NCBI GenBank assembly: GCA_029255685.2
Contig: CM055312.2
Location: forward strand, 29,782,703-29,846,702
Source of the DNA: Silene conica
Lineage: Eukaryota > Streptophyta > Magnoliopsida > Caryophyllales > Caryophyllaceae
Length of the DNA stretch: 64,000 nucleotides
Direction: 5' to 3'
A model generated the notes under the pieces. The model made no database searches. It was not told the origin of the DNA and worked only from the letters and a program-made list of their open reading frames with translations. The position numbers and the translations under genes were made by a program. Positions 63,516 to 64,000 of the stretch are shown piece after piece. Each line of letters starts with the position of its first letter. The stretch's first letter is position 1.

Positions 63516-64000
63516 TGTAACACCCCCATTTATTTAAGGGCCTGTACTAGGACTCCTCAGATAAATAAGGGTGTTACCATCTCGGTTTCCCGAGGCAGTA
63601 GATACAACGGAAGATAAATAGTACTTTAAATAAAATTTAACTCAAGACATGTTCTTACATCCGTATCCAAAAGTCTTAACAAAACAAATAAAGTACAACT
63701 CGTATTAAACTAACTAAGGTGATCTAGACATCTAATCTGGTCTGGATCTAAGCTCTTCCTCCCATAGCTCCCCCTTAGTCTCAGCCACCTGTCAATCTGC
63801 TCCCCAATAAATTGGTTCATCACAGGTGATCACGAATACACAGGGTCAACCACGAGGTTGAGTAGGGAAAAAAATAAATATAACAATATAATAAACTCCG
63901 CACCGATCCAACGCCAAATAAACTCCGCACCGATCCAACGCCGTATATATACTCCGCACCGATCCAACGCCATATATACTCCGCACCGATCCAACACCAT
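63516..64000 (-). repeat. Gypsy-C 5' LTR, cut by the window end
   Basis: Plus-strand TGTAACACCCCC at 63516 and onward, nearly identical to 47884-48370 and ending within the CTCCGCACCGATCCAACGC repeat array. Confidence 0.92.

Larger units (their letters stand above)
47884..64000 (-). mobile_element. Gypsy-C: chromovirus LTR retrotransposon, minus strand, runs past the window
   Basis: A relative of gypsy-B with the same leader, coding order, primer site and polypurine tract. The 3' LTR is 47884-58946 (interrupted by copia-3) and the 5' LTR begins at 63516 and is cut by the window end. It inserted into the copia-2 LTR (TSD expected AGCAA, 47879-47883). Compared with gypsy-B it lacks about 760 bp covering RNase H and has a UAG in gag, so it is non-autonomous. 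Confidence 0.93.

Overview
The window is intergenic plant nuclear DNA, almost certainly from a flowering plant. It is made almost entirely of transposable elements inserted into one another; I see no intact host gene and no rRNA or tRNA gene. The plant origin rests on chromodomain Ty3/gypsy (Tekay/Del-like), Athila-like and Ty1/copia elements primed by initiator-tRNA-Met or tRNA-Asp, a CACTA transposon carrying plant kinesin and DUF639 gene pieces, an L1-type LINE tail and a plant-type Helitron RepHel. The species cannot be read from the sequence; a eudicot is likely.

Layout. 1-9205: 3' part of a copia element (copia-1) whose 3' LTR (3294-9205) is split by a 4.6-kb CACTA element (3695-8314, 3-bp target duplication ATA). 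The CACTA carries fragments of a kinesin-8-like gene and a DUF639-like gene, and itself holds a 5'-truncated LINE (4752-5324). 9206-10131: reverse-oriented gypsy-type LTR piece into which copia-1 inserted. 10132-14300 plus 34428-34533: two tandem, decayed copies of a gene with repeated dsRBD-like domains. The second copy is split by gypsy-A (14301-34422, TSD CCAGA). Gypsy-A is itself split in its RNase H region by the minus-strand gypsy-B (19800-29684, TSD GTTAG). 35214-46871: exons of a decayed Helitron RepHel, split by the Athila-like, gag-only element D (36576-44871, TSD AGAAG). The RepHel is cut at its helicase Walker A motif by a second copia LTR (copia-2, from 46872). Copia-2 is split by the minus-strand gypsy-C (47884 to beyond the window end), whose 3' LTR is split by the non-coding copia-3 (49329-58214, TSD GTATT).

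Relative age follows from the nesting. The Helitron and the dsRBD-like genes are oldest; copia-2 and gypsy-A came later, then gypsy-C and gypsy-B, then copia-3. The two copia-3 LTRs are both 1304 bp and differ at about 21 positions by eye, so its insertion is recent although it has no coding capacity. It must have been mobilised by proteins made elsewhere. Gypsy-A, -B and -C once had a complete gag-PR-RT-RNaseH-INT-chromodomain plan but are now broken by nonsense changes, frameshifts, nested insertion (A) and deletion of RNase H (C).

The most unusual signals are: a two-stem inverted repeat in the LTRs of all three copia families whose arms change in a base-pair-preserving way; a strong excess of the octamer AGTGGGAG in the non-coding interiors of copia-1 and copia-3; a GTCGAC-centred 12-mer scattered through element D, with related palindromes in gypsy-A LTRs; and the Pack-CACTA with two captured genes.
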